DNA of 64,000 nucleotides from Roseospira goensis (GTDB lineage: Bacteria > Pseudomonadota > Alphaproteobacteria > Rhodospirillales > Rhodospirillaceae), in assembly GCF_014197795.1 (NCBI RefSeq), contig NZ_JACIGI010000002.1, positions 62,001-126,000 of the forward strand, written 5' to 3'. Below, in pieces: positions 39,189 to 48,954 of the stretch (position 1 is its first letter; every line of letters starts with the position of its first letter). The position numbers were made by a program, and so were the translations under genes. The notes under the pieces were generated by a model, which was given only the letters and a program-made list of their open reading frames with translations, was not told where the DNA came from and made no database searches.

Positions 39189-42100
39189 TCAAACGACGGG
39201 CGGGGTCCGCCGGCCGGCGCGGGCCAGGCGCGCGGGGTCCGGCCGGGAGCGGGCGATGGTGCGGGTCCCGGTCCCGGTTCCGGTCCCGGTTCCGGTTGGG
39301 GGCAGGCTCTTTGTCTCCTCGCTGTCCTCCTTGGCGTAGGCGGCGTACCAGCCCAGGGCGGCGCGGGGATTGCCGGGGGCACCGAACAGCAGCACCTCGT
39401 TGTTGCCGGGCGGGAAGCTCCAGGCGAGCACCGAGAGGGCGAAGCGGCGCAGGCGCAGCAGGTAGGCCAGGCGGTCCTCGCCGTCCCGGTAGGTCTCGAA
39501 CTGGAAGCTGCGGAAACCCAGCTTGAGCACCCCTTGCAGGGGCAGGCTGCCGTTGATCGCGTTGGTCATGCCCAGCTTCAGGCCCAGGTAGACGGTTGGC
39601 TCGCCGCCCGACGCCTCGGGTCCCCAGGCGGCCAGGAGCGTGATGTCCAGGCCGATCGCCCCGCTCAGGTCCCCCAGGGTGCCCATGTCCAGGCCCAGGG
39701 CGAGGCCGTACCAGGGCGCCGCCAGGGGCGTCTGGGTCAGGGGCGCGGAAATGGAGGTGAACCCCAGGCTCTCGGGCGTGGCGCCGGTGGGCGGTTCGCC
39801 CGGCGCGGAGAGGTCGGGCGCGGCCACCAGGCCCTGGAGGCGCAGCGGGAAGTTCGCCGCCAGGGACTCCGGTCGCGCCAGCGAGGCGCCGGGTCCGCTG
39901 TCGAAGGCGATCGCCGCCTCGCCGGCCGAGAAGGTCTGGTCGGCGGGGTCGCTCAGCGGGAAGGCCATCGAAACCACCAGACCCTGGAACGACAGATAGC
40001 CCTCCAGCCCGGCCTCGCCGGGGCCGTAGGAGAACAGGTCGAACCCGGGGATGGCGAGGAAGGTCAGCCGGCCCGACAGGGTGAAGTTGGCGGTCAGCGT
40101 CCCGTCGACCGGGGCGGCGGCGGTGTCCATCCGGCAGTCGCGCACGTCGATGCCCACCAGGGCCGCGCCGTCGGTCTGGTAGACATTGTCGCCCAGCAGC
40201 GTGAAGGCGTAGCTGGGCTGGCCGCCGACCCGCTGGTAGGAGCCGTCGAGGATCAGATTGTTGCCGCGCGCGCGGTCCGCCTTGGCCAGCCAGGACCCGA
40301 ACAGCCGGTTGACCATCAGTTCCGCCTGGGCCGAGAAGTCCACCACCCGCGCGTTGTCGAACCGCACCCGCATGGCCAGGGTCTTGAAGCCGAACGGGAT
40401 GGTGGTCGAGGCGACCAGATCATCCGGATCATTGTAGTCGATCAGGCCGAAGGCCGCGGTCTGGCCCAGGTCGATGACGCCGTCCCGGGGGGTGTAGGGG
40501 GTCACGGAAAAGCCGACGTGATGGGCGAAGAACCGCGCCTGATCCACGCCCGCGGCCAGGAAGCGCAGCGCCTCCGGCATGCCCGCGAAATCGACCGGCG
40601 CGTTCAGGACCAGCACGCCGTTCCAGCGCGGGTTGTCCAGCACCTCGTGATAGAACAGGGCCAGCGGATCGCCCTCTGGCGTGTCGGGGTCCACGGCCTT
40701 GAGGCGGGCGCGCCGGATGATGCCCTCCAGCACCCCAAGGGTGGGGGCGAGCGATCCCTCCGGGGATCGGGCCGCGGCGCTCCAGCCCCAGGCCGCCGGG
40801 TCCTGCGCCAGGTCGGTGATCGGTCGGGCGCAGTACTTGATCAGCATCAGGGTCGGCGACAGGGGGTCGGTGCGCCAGGAGCGCGGCGAAAGCTGGAAGG
40901 TCCAGCCCTCGATGTCGGCGCGCAGCAGGCCCGCCGCGTCCTGGGCCTGGGCCAGGTAGTCCCCGGCCGGGGCGGCGACCACGGCATCGAACGCCGCTTC
41001 GGTGGGGAACAGGGGATAGGGCGGGGTCTGGGCGGCGAGGGCCTGGGTGATGGCCTGGGCCTCCGCCGGCGGGACCCCCGCCTGGGCGAGGCGCGCCAGG
41101 GCGGTGTCGGCGGTGAGCTGGTAGGCCACCGAGGAGCCGCCCATGAAGGTGTCGACGTTGGAGACCACCGTGAACACCTGGTTCGCCTGCAACGCCGCCT
41201 GGAACGGAGGCCCCACCGCCGTCAGGGACAGGCGCTGGGTCGCGGACCGGGGCATGTTGGCGAACAGCATCCCGGCCCAGGCGTTGCGGTCCGGGGTGAG
41301 CACGGCGATCAGCCCGTTGGGGGTGACGCCCAGGGGCGCGTCGCCGGCCCCCTCGCCCCGCCCGGAGACGAGCGCGGCCGGCACGGCGGCGGCGGGGCTG
41401 TCCGCCGGCCGCGCCTCTGGCAAGCCGATCGCCTGGCGGCGCCGGGGGGCGAGGGCCGCGGCCTCGATCCGGTCGGCGGTGTCGATGGCCGCTGGTGGGA
41501 TGCGCGCGTAGACCCCCATGGGCCAGGCCGGCGGGGGGGACTCCAGGCTGTCGTGCAGCGCGGGCAGCCGTGCCGCGACCATGGCGAGGTAGGACAGGAA
41601 CCCCGCGGCCGGCGCGGACTCCGCGTCGAACAGCGGTGACCGCAGCGGCTGGGCCAGGTAGTCCCGACCGGGTCCGCCGGGGGTGGCGGGCAGCACCGTG
41701 GCATGCGCCGTGGTGCCCAGGTCGGTGAGCAGGACCCGTTCGACCTCGCCGGCCGGCGCATCGGGGGTGACCGGCGGCACGTAGGCCGCGCCGTTGCCCC
41801 GGAACAGCAGGATCGAGCCCTCGTCGTCCGGCAGCACGACGCATTCCGCGCCCGACGTGCCCAGGATCATCCGCGCCCCCTGGCCGCCGGCGGCCTCTGG
41901 GGCGGAGAGTGCGAACTGGCCGTCGGGGGCCAGGTGGTAGACATAGGCGGCGCTGGCCGCCTCGGGCGCGTGGAACAGCGGCGTCCGGCCGAAGCTGAGG
42001 CGGGCGCCCGGCAGGGCGCCGTTGGCGGCCAGGGGCGTGACCTGGGTCGGATGCCCGGTATCGGTGCGCTGGGCGAACGTGAACACCGGCGGGGTCTCCG

Positions 42101-42890
42101 CCCCGCCGTCGAAGGTCAGTGCGGTGCGCTCCGGCCGCAGCGGCGTGAGCGGATCGAACGACACCGACAGGGTGAAGGTCACGGCGTTGGTCTGCTGCAA
42201 CAGCGGCATGTCGACGATGGACACCGCCGCCGTGGGGCTCGCCGCCTCCACCTCGCCGTAGCGCAGCATCACCCCCAGCCGGTCCGGGTCGTCGCCGGCG
42301 CCGGTCTCGCCCTGGTGGGCCGCGACGGGGAAGGTCAGGCCGCCCAGGTGGGCGCCGCTGAGGGGCAGGCTGCCCGCGCCGCCGGTGGCCGGGTAGACGC
42401 CGCCCGGGGCCGAGAAGGCGAGCCGGGGATCGGTCACGGCGATGGCGTCCGCGCCCGCCGTCAGGACGGCGCCGCCGCCCACCGCCACCGCGTACGATCC
42501 GAGCTGGAAGCGGGCATCGCGCACGCTGCGCCAGGGGCCGGCCGGCTCGCCCGGGGTGGCGGGCAGGGCGTCGATCCCCTGGGTGGTCCAGGCCTGGGCG
42601 GGGGCGTTGGGGTTGGCCAGCCAGAGCAGGCGCAGCCAGCCCCGGGGCGACAGCCGGGGCAGCAGCGCGCGCAGGGCGGCGAGGAACCCGTCGGGGTCCG
42701 CGGGCGCGCTGTCCAGGAACAGGTAGAGCCCGCCCACGTCCGCCCAGGTCTCGGCAAGCGTGGCCTGGTCGCCCAGCGCGTCGTCGGTGCTGGCGGCATA
42801 GCCGGCCCAGTAGTCGGGCAGGCCGCTTTCGGCCCGCGTGCTCAGGGCATAGAGGCCCGGGGCGATCCGGTCGAAGGAAGGGGTGGTCAT
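39189..42890 (-). CDS. Unrecognised 1233-residue protein of the giant-gene cluster
   Basis: The ATG at 42890 lies 23 bases after the stop of the preceding gene, suggesting co-transcription. The N-terminal 80 residues (YWAGYAASTDDALG, WADVGGLYLFLD) look globular. A long beta-rich body follows. The C-terminal third has repeated segments such as GLALGLDMGTLGDLSGAIGLD and YLGLKLGMTNAINGSLPLQG that echo the style of the giant protein's 900-1200 region. A (GT)n-type coding repeat gives a Gly-Thr run near residue 1205, then a basic Arg-rich tail. No signal peptide or membrane span is evident. I cannot name a family; it is probably a structural partner of the giant. Confidence 0.65.
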   Translation of the reverse strand: MTTPSFDRIAPGLYALSTRAESGLPDYWAGYAASTDDALGDQATLAETWADVGGLYLFLDSAPADPDGFLAALRALLPRLSPRGWLRLLWLANPNAPAQAWTTQGIDALPATPGEPAGPWRSVRDARFQLGSYAVAVGGGAVLTAGADAIAVTDPRLAFSAPGGVYPATGGAGSLPLSGAHLGGLTFPVAAHQGETGAGDDPDRLGVMLRYGEVEAASPTAAVSIVDMPLLQQTNAVTFTLSVSFDPLTPLRPERTALTFDGGAETPPVFTFAQRTDTGHPTQVTPLAANGALPGARLSFGRTPLFHAPEAASAAYVYHLAPDGQFALSAPEAAGGQGARMILGTSGAECVVLPDDEGSILLFRGNGAAYVPPVTPDAPAGEVERVLLTDLGTTAHATVLPATPGGPGRDYLAQPLRSPLFDAESAPAAGFLSYLAMVAARLPALHDSLESPPPAWPMGVYARIPPAAIDTADRIEAAALAPRRRQAIGLPEARPADSPAAAVPAALVSGRGEGAGDAPLGVTPNGLIAVLTPDRNAWAGMLFANMPRSATQRLSLTAVGPPFQAALQANQVFTVVSNVDTFMGGSSVAYQLTADTALARLAQAGVPPAEAQAITQALAAQTPPYPLFPTEAAFDAVVAAPAGDYLAQAQDAAGLLRADIEGWTFQLSPRSWRTDPLSPTLMLIKYCARPITDLAQDPAAWGWSAAARSPEGSLAPTLGVLEGIIRRARLKAVDPDTPEGDPLALFYHEVLDNPRWNGVLVLNAPVDFAGMPEALRFLAAGVDQARFFAHHVGFSVTPYTPRDGVIDLGQTAAFGLIDYNDPDDLVASTTIPFGFKTLAMRVRFDNARVVDFSAQAELMVNRLFGSWLAKADRARGNNLILDGSYQRVGGQPSYAFTLLGDNVYQTDGAALVGIDVRDCRMDTAAAPVDGTLTANFTLSGRLTFLAIPGFDLFSYGPGEAGLEGYLSFQGLVVSMAFPLSDPADQTFSAGEAAIAFDSGPGASLARPESLAANFPLRLQGLVAAPDLSAPGEPPTGATPESLGFTSISAPLTQTPLAAPWYGLALGLDMGTLGDLSGAIGLDITLLAAWGPEASGGEPTVYLGLKLGMTNAINGSLPLQGVLKLGFRSFQFETYRDGEDRLAYLLRLRRFALSVLAWSFPPGNNEVLLFGAPGNPRAALGWYAAYAKEDSEETKSLPPTGTGTGTGTGTRTIARSRPDPARLARAGRRTPPVV

Positions 42891-42912
42891 GGCCGCGCCC
42901 TCGCCGCCGTGG

Positions 42913-45900
42913 TCAGGGCAGGTTCGTGGTCACGGAATCCCCCGGCAGCAGGGGCAGGGACAGGGCGGTCCACCCCGGCCCGTAGGCCCCCAGCCCGCTC
43001 CAGTCCAGGCGCACCGGCCACCGCTGATCGGCGGTGGCGGGGGCGGTGGGGTCGAGAACCGCGGCCCCCAGGCTGCGGGTCAGGGTCAGGCCGGTGACCG
43101 GTCCGGGCGCGGCGAACGGCGCCTGGCCGCGCTGGGCGAGCAGGTTGGCGACGGTGGTTCCCACCGGCACCACCATCGGGGCGCCGTCCAGGGTCACCCG
43201 CAGGCAGGGGCGGGGCATGGCCCGGCCCCGGAAGTAGGCCACCGGATCGGCGCCGCCCGGGGTGTTCCCGGCGGTGGTCAGCGCGGTGAAGCTGCTCGCC
43301 GCGGCCAGGGTGACGTTGGTCGGGGTGTCCGTGGGCGTCGGATCGCTGGCCCCGGGCAGGGTGGTGGGCGCGAACAGCCGGTAGAAGGGGGCGACGAAGG
43401 CGGGGAAATAGAGGTCCGCGGCATCGGCCACGCCCCCCATCTGCTCGGTGGTGTCGTGCGACGGCGGGGGATTGACCGACAGGGCTCCCCCGGCCACCAG
43501 CTGGCCGAAGAAGCTGTCCCAGCCCGTGGTGATGCCGCCGGCGCTGTCGATGAACTGGCCGACCTCGTAGTCGACCACCGGACCGGCGACATAGCCGTTG
43601 CTCCAGCGCAGGGCCGAGGAACTCTCCGAGATGGCCTGATAGGGGCTCGCGGCCACCCGCAGGACCATGCCCGGACGCAGGTCCACCGAGCCCAGGGTGG
43701 CGCCGGTGTCCGCCGACGGGACCGTCAGGCCGTAGCCGTAGTACAGGACCTCCGCGAAGGTCTGCGGCAGGGTCCGGGACAGGGCATCCTGGATCGCCAG
43801 GATGCCCCAGGGGGCGGCGCCCGCGCTCTCCAGGGCCTTGAGGAAGTCCACATAGGCGGCGCGCAGGTCGGCGCGGATCGGTTCCGCCCCGAACGACCAG
43901 GGCGAGGGGTCGTCCGGGCCGTCGCCGCCGACGGCGATGGTCAGGGCATAGGGATAGGCCGGCGCAGCCGAACTCGTCGCCAGGGAAAACGGGCCGGCGG
44001 TCACGGGCAGGCCGGACAGCGGCGTGCCGTTGCCCACGTCGGGCACAAAGAGCGTGATGGGCGCCCCGGGGGTGCCGCCGGCCAGGGCGGTGGCCAGCCG
44101 GGCCGCCGGGTAGAGATGGGGGAAGGCCACCGAGGCGGCCGCGGCCGAGGGCACGAAGGCGGGCCTGAACAACGCCACGGGGGCGCTCGGCGGACCCAGG
44201 TTGTCGGCGGTCTCCACCGGCTGGTTGGCCTGGACCACCACGGTATGCGTCGCCGAAGGGGTCGACGGGGTGTAGGGCCAGCGTCCGCCGGTGGCCCCCG
44301 CCGGGGCGGTGAAGGGATCGCCGTCGCGCGTGGTCGTGCCGTCCGTCGTCTGCAACACCGTGACGGTGAAGGAGGCGGCGGCCGGCACCGGGTCCCAGTC
44401 CACGGTGAGCGTGGCGCCGTCGTAGCGGGCCGACACGCCGTCCGGTGGCGCGTGGGCCAGCGTGAAGGGCGCCGAGACCGGGCCCAGGACCGCGCGGCCG
44501 TCCTCGGAGACGGCGGCCCGGACGGTCACCCGGGGCGGAGCGCCGCCGGCCGCCAGGATCCCCGCCGGCAGCGGCGCGGTGGTGTCGTCGGCGTAGAGCC
44601 GCGCGCCCCCCGGCAGGTCGATCCGGTACCCCGAGACGCCGTCCAGGCCGGCCCAGCGCAGGGTGGCCGTGCCGGTCAGGGCGTCGACCGCGAAGCCGGT
44701 CACGGACGGGGCGGCCGCCACCGCCGCGACGGGCGGCGCGGCGGTGTTCAGGGCCGCGCCGGCGCCGGGCGCCAGCGCGACGGTCAGGGCCGGCGGGGCC
44801 CCGTCCGCCACGCCCTGGACCGCGGCCGGCACAGGCAGGGTGGCCGACAGGCCGGCCGCGCGGACCGCGGCGACGGGGGTGCCGTCGGCGTGCAGGGTGA
44901 GCCGGGTGTACTCGGGTGGCACGGTCGAGCCCGGCGCGGTCCAGCACACATCCAGCGTGGTGTTGTCGGGCGCGCTGGTCACGCTGGTCACCGCCGCCGT
45001 GCCGGTCACCACGGGCACCAGGATGCCCTCCGCGCCGATGCCCTCGCCCGTGGCGATGACCTGGGCCAACCAGGTCTGATCGTCGGCGAGTGGGCCGCCC
45101 AGCGGGATGGTCCCGTGCGTGGCGGTGCCGCCGGAGACGCTGGCCGTCATGGCCTGGCCGGTGGTCTGCGAGAACACCTGAAGGGTGAAGCCGCTGACCG
45201 CCGCGTTGGCGGCCATGTGCCAGGTCAGGGCCATGGTCTGGCCGTCGTAGGTGGCGCCCTTGATGCTCGGCAGGGTGGCGATGAGGGGTGTGCCTGGCGC
45301 GGACACGCCCGCCCCCGCCGCGCCCACGGCGGCGACCCGCAGCAGGACGGGTTCGGTCTCCGGCAGGGGGGCGGGCAGGGCCAGGGTGCCGTTGGTCGCG
45401 CTCGCGGCCAGGGTGATGGCGTGTTCCGTGCCGGAGTTGACCCCGATGGCGCTCAGGCGCACCGAGTCGACGCCCTGCGCCGGGGGCGCGGACCAGCGCG
45501 CGACGATCGCCGTGCCCTGGCGGTAGAGGCTGCTCGCCTCCAGGGTCGGGCAGGCGAGGGGTTTCGGGAAGGCCGCCAGGTCGGCGCGCGCCGACGCGTT
45601 CCCCTCCCCGACGGCGGCCACCGTGATGACCCACTGCTGCGCGGCGTCGAGCCCCCCGCCCATCTGCGCGGCGGTGATGACGCCGGCGGTGGTGTCCATC
45701 CCGGCGACGGGGGTGCTGTAGGTCAGGCCGCTGTCGGTGGAGAAGACCACGATCTCGTAGCCGACCGCGGCCTGCCACGAGGGCGCCCAGGTCGCGTGGA
45801 TGTCCGATCCGTCATACAGGGCGGAGACGAGGGCCGGGCGCGCGGTCGGCAGGATGACCGGGGCGCTGGCCTGTCCCGGGGTGTCGTCCCACAGGGCGCG

Positions 45901-46164
45901 GACCACGACCTGATAGGCCACATCCGTGTTGAGCGGCTCGGGCAGCGTCAGGGTGCCCCGGTTCGTGGTCCGCCCCGGGATCGGATCGCTCTCGTGGGTG
46001 ATGACGGTGTCGCCGCCGCCCAGGTAGGCCAGGAGGATGACGTAGCCCGTGACACCCGTGTCCTGGGACGGGGTCCAGGCGGCCCGGACGCTCGCACCGT
46101 CGTAGATGGCGGACGTGATCTTGGGATCGTTCGGATCGGTCTGGTCTTGATCGGTGGCGGCCAT
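42913..46164 (-). CDS. Fibronectin type III-like repeat protein
   Basis: 1083 residues; start ATG at 46164 with ggaggatc just upstream. The first ~680 residues hold about seven FnIII-like modules, each opening with a phrase such as SAIYDGASVRAAWTPS, SALYDGSDIHATWAPS, GATYDGQTMALTWHM or SARYDGATLTVDWDP (Tyr-Asp-Gly, then a core Trp) and continuing with a Gly/Tyr strand. The C-terminal ~400 residues are of a different kind (RADLRAAYVDFLKALESAG, VDYEVGQFIDSAGGITTGW), ending in a beta segment with VTLDGAPMVVPVGTTVANLL. No signal peptide. FnIII modules usually mediate protein or carbohydrate binding, often at the cell surface. Confidence 0.75.
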   Translation of the reverse strand: MAATDQDQTDPNDPKITSAIYDGASVRAAWTPSQDTGVTGYVILLAYLGGGDTVITHESDPIPGRTTNRGTLTLPEPLNTDVAYQVVVRALWDDTPGQASAPVILPTARPALVSALYDGSDIHATWAPSWQAAVGYEIVVFSTDSGLTYSTPVAGMDTTAGVITAAQMGGGLDAAQQWVITVAAVGEGNASARADLAAFPKPLACPTLEASSLYRQGTAIVARWSAPPAQGVDSVRLSAIGVNSGTEHAITLAASATNGTLALPAPLPETEPVLLRVAAVGAAGAGVSAPGTPLIATLPSIKGATYDGQTMALTWHMAANAAVSGFTLQVFSQTTGQAMTASVSGGTATHGTIPLGGPLADDQTWLAQVIATGEGIGAEGILVPVVTGTAAVTSVTSAPDNTTLDVCWTAPGSTVPPEYTRLTLHADGTPVAAVRAAGLSATLPVPAAVQGVADGAPPALTVALAPGAGAALNTAAPPVAAVAAAPSVTGFAVDALTGTATLRWAGLDGVSGYRIDLPGGARLYADDTTAPLPAGILAAGGAPPRVTVRAAVSEDGRAVLGPVSAPFTLAHAPPDGVSARYDGATLTVDWDPVPAAASFTVTVLQTTDGTTTRDGDPFTAPAGATGGRWPYTPSTPSATHTVVVQANQPVETADNLGPPSAPVALFRPAFVPSAAAASVAFPHLYPAARLATALAGGTPGAPITLFVPDVGNGTPLSGLPVTAGPFSLATSSAAPAYPYALTIAVGGDGPDDPSPWSFGAEPIRADLRAAYVDFLKALESAGAAPWGILAIQDALSRTLPQTFAEVLYYGYGLTVPSADTGATLGSVDLRPGMVLRVAASPYQAISESSSALRWSNGYVAGPVVDYEVGQFIDSAGGITTGWDSFFGQLVAGGALSVNPPPSHDTTEQMGGVADAADLYFPAFVAPFYRLFAPTTLPGASDPTPTDTPTNVTLAAASSFTALTTAGNTPGGADPVAYFRGRAMPRPCLRVTLDGAPMVVPVGTTVANLLAQRGQAPFAAPGPVTGLTLTRSLGAAVLDPTAPATADQRWPVRLDWSGLGAYGPGWTALSLPLLPGDSVTTNLP

Positions 46165-46284
46165 GGGATCCTCCGAGAGGGCCTGGACGGCCCGGACAAG
46201 GGGGCCGGAACGCGGATCGGCAGGGCGACCGGCCCGGTCCGGGAGGCGGTCCGGGAGGCCGGGGGGGCGCCGCCGGCGCGGGCG

Positions 46285-48144
46285 TCACTGGTGGTTGTCG
46301 AAATCCTGGTGCCAGACCTCGGGCAGGCTCTCGCGGATCTGCGCGGGGGAGCGGGCCAGCGTGCGGTTCGCGATGGTGGTCAGCGACTGCTGCATGACCG
46401 CGTCGCCGGTCAGGATGCCGCCGGCGAAGAAGGTGCCCGCGCGGCCGCCTTCCTCGACGGTGAGGTTGTGGACCACGCCCTCGTAGGTCTCGGGGGCGAT
46501 GGCGGTCACCGTCGCCGAGCCCTCCAGGGTGGTGACCCGGTCGCCGACCCGCAGCGCGCGGGCCTGCACCGGCACGCCCTCGGCCAGGATCACCGGATGG
46601 GTGCGGGTCATCAGCACGTCGTGGCCGGCGTCGGTCTGGATCCGCAGCATGGGATGGGGCTCGCGCCCCTGGGTGGTGCCGCGCACCAGCCGCGTCTGGC
46701 CGTGGGCGGTCTTGACCCGCTCCTGCTGGTTCGCGGTGAAGGCCTCCACGGGGCGCTCGCCGCCGTCGGCCAGGGCGATCGGGGTGCCGGCGGCCAGGCA
46801 GCCTTGCAGGATGGTCAGCGGCGGCACGATGGACACGCCGGGAACGCCGATCTGCGAGCGGTCGCTGGTGAAGTTGATCGTGCCGAACGGGGGCGGTTCG
46901 CCGCCGCCCGAGCCGTTCAGGGCGACATAGGCGGTGACCCACAGATAGGCGGTGGTGGCGTCGTAGTACTGGATGCAGTCGCGGTTGTTGGGAAAGGCCG
47001 CCGCCGGGTAGTTCCAGGAGATCTGTTTGTCGTCGACGGTCCAGTACTGAGGATCGAGGACCTCGCCCTGCTTGTAGTAGACGTTACAACCGCCACCGTT
47101 CGGGTTCTGGATGTAGATGGTGACCACGCCGGCCGGCGGCGAGACCACCGTGTTCGGATAGGAGACGGAGCCGGAGAGCGGGAACACGAAGTCGGTCGGG
47201 TGCGAGGTGGAGTTCCAGTAGTCGCACTCCTGCTGACTGCCCCGGTACCAGCAAATCTTGATCGGTGTTTCGTTGGCCTTGGTGTTGGTGCAGCTCGTCT
47301 CGTAGGACCCGGTGCACTGGCCCGCATTGTTCCGAACGCAATAGTTCGGTTGTTCCATGCAGGCTTGCGTCGGATTCAGGGTGTCCTGGAAGGTCTGGAC
47401 GTAGACCACTGGTTCCGTGTCCGCGGCCGCCGCCGCACTGCTCTTCGGATAGTAGACGAACAGCCCCTGGGCCCGGGTCGTGGGACTGCCGGCGTCGGGG
47501 GGGACCTGGCCCTCCACCTGGACGCGGAAATCGGTCCCCTGGCCGTACTGGGTCTCCGACTGGGTGGCGTAGACGTGGCCGCTGTCGGCCTCGTACAGCT
47601 CCATGACGATGGAGGTGGTGGTCGTGCCGTTGACGACCGACGAGATCCCCGTGGCCTGATAGCCCACGGGGGCGTCGTCTTCGCCGCGGGCCATGGCCAG
47701 GGCGGCCGCCGCGTTGTCCTCGGAGAAGGTGGCGATGAAGTTGAGGTCCTGGGGCGTGCCCGTTTCCGCCACGACGGCCGCGAGCGTGGCCTGCGGCGCG
47801 GGCGTGCCCGCGGCTTCGAGGCGCGCTGCCCGGCGCTCGTGGGTCTCCCGCAGGCTCTGGAACAGATACGGTGAGCGTTCGGGGGTCTCCCCGCCGCGGC
47901 GCAAGGCGGCCATGGTCACGCGGTAGTGCAGCGGGTTGCCCAGGTCGAGGCGGTGCGGCACACCGATCGCCACCTCCGCGTCGAGGGCCCGCAGATCGGC
48001 CATGTCCGCCTCGGACAGGACCGGGGCGCGGCTCGTCCCGCCATCTTCCGCGGCGGGCGCGGGGGCGCTCCAGGCGACGAGGGCCGCCAACAGCACGACG
48101 GGGGCAAGGCAACGGGTCATCCAGGGGGCACCATTGCGGATCAT
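46285..48144 (-). CDS. Secreted protein with C-terminal Hint (hedgehog/intein) domain
   Basis: 619 residues from the ATG at 48144 (ggag upstream). A signal peptide ends near APAPAA. Residues ~260-308 have six cysteines in a compact region (NYCVRNNAGQC, ETSCTN, KICWYRGSQQEC), expected to be disulfide-bonded in the periplasm or outside. Residues ~448-580 are a Hint domain: CLAAGTPIALADGGERPVE starts it with the nucleophile Cys, TRTHPVIL is the block B His, and YEGVVHNLTVEEGG plus FFAGGILTG close it. The usual terminal His-Asn of inteins is missing, as in hedgehog-type or bacterial Hint domains that cleave without splicing. About 40 residues follow the domain. This is the first gene of the five-gene block. 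Confidence 0.82.
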   Translation of the reverse strand: MIRNGAPWMTRCLAPVVLLAALVAWSAPAPAAEDGGTSRAPVLSEADMADLRALDAEVAIGVPHRLDLGNPLHYRVTMAALRRGGETPERSPYLFQSLRETHERRAARLEAAGTPAPQATLAAVVAETGTPQDLNFIATFSEDNAAAALAMARGEDDAPVGYQATGISSVVNGTTTTSIVMELYEADSGHVYATQSETQYGQGTDFRVQVEGQVPPDAGSPTTRAQGLFVYYPKSSAAAAADTEPVVYVQTFQDTLNPTQACMEQPNYCVRNNAGQCTGSYETSCTNTKANETPIKICWYRGSQQECDYWNSTSHPTDFVFPLSGSVSYPNTVVSPPAGVVTIYIQNPNGGGCNVYYKQGEVLDPQYWTVDDKQISWNYPAAAFPNNRDCIQYYDATTAYLWVTAYVALNGSGGGEPPPFGTINFTSDRSQIGVPGVSIVPPLTILQGCLAAGTPIALADGGERPVEAFTANQQERVKTAHGQTRLVRGTTQGREPHPMLRIQTDAGHDVLMTRTHPVILAEGVPVQARALRVGDRVTTLEGSATVTAIAPETYEGVVHNLTVEEGGRAGTFFAGGILTGDAVMQQSLTTIANRTLARSPAQIRESLPEVWHQDFDNHQ

Positions 48145-48954
48145 GGCGGGGTCTCCGGATTGAATGGGCGTCGGCGGCACTGATAGGGCAGGTTGAGAAG
48201 CCCGCCTCGACAATCTTATGAGAGCCCCAGCTTGTCACTCGGTTTCTAGGGTTGTCCAATCAAATGTTCCCGGCCCGCCATGTGAAAGAATCAAGATGGT
48301 CTGATATATCTAGTATTTTTGTAGTATTTGTGTTGTGGGCGGTTTGCAAAATTGGAGCCATAGACCGAAAATCATAGTTAATAAGGTGATCGTTGCAAAA
48401 AATACGATGGTTCTTATGGTGCTTTCGTCTTGTGTTTTTTGCTGTTTCATGAATATCAATTAAGGGGTGTTGCCGATCCTTTTTGCGAGGACCGAGCGCG
48501 GCGCTTCCGTCCCGGGGCGCCACAACCGAAGCTATGCTTCAGGGGCGTGATGCCGGTTCGACGGGTTTTCGCGGAAAGGAGGTCTCCGGCGCGGCCTGGT
48601 GACGGCCGATCGCGCGGCCGGAGGCGCCGTTCCGCGTCCGACTCGGTGACGCCCGCCGGCTCCGATCGGGGGCACGGCGGCCGCACGCGCGGCCTGACCC
48701 GCAGGTCTCACTCGTCTCGGTCCGATGGTCCGGTCGGGCGGCGCACGCGGTCCGACTCTCGCGCCCACGGCGCGACGGCCCCGCGCCCTGTGTGGGACCG
48801 CCATCGAAAGGTGTTGGTGTAGGCCGGCTTGGAGGCGCAGGATGAAGGAGCGGCGTTGGCCGCCGGCCGGCGCCGGGTGTTCCCGACTCTGCGGGCCCGA
48901 CTCCCCTGGCCCGATTGCACTGGCCCGATTCCACTGGCGATGGACCGGACCGAC
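48145..48954 (+). other. 810-bp divergent intergenic region with AT-rich tract
   Basis: From about 48260 to 48480 the sequence is markedly AT-rich (catttgattgg and tgtgttttttgctgtttc type stretches), unlike anything else in the window except 21.6 kb. It separates the divergent Hint gene and the hydrogenase operon, so both promoters should lie here. The remaining part to 48954 is GC-rich with the direct repeat actggcccgatt at 48910-48936. No credible gene is seen. Confidence 0.5.
48446..48459. promoter_or_regulatory. FNR/FixK-like half-matching palindrome
   Basis: ttcatgaatatcaa reads on the other strand as ttgat-attc-atgaa, nine of ten bases of the FNR/FixK consensus TTGAT-N4-ATCAA. It lies ~300 bp before the Hint gene and ~500 bp before the hydrogenase operon, so it is not ideally placed for either. 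Confidence 0.3.

Noticed and set aside
48260-48523. 87-residue frame in the AT-rich tract
   Set aside because: No ribosome-binding site, unusual Asn/His-rich composition and no family resemblance; the tract looks intergenic.
48910-48936. Sigma-54 type -24/-12 promoter before the hydrogenase operon
   Set aside because: The tggcccgattgca stretch has GG and GC elements nine bases apart rather than the required spacing.
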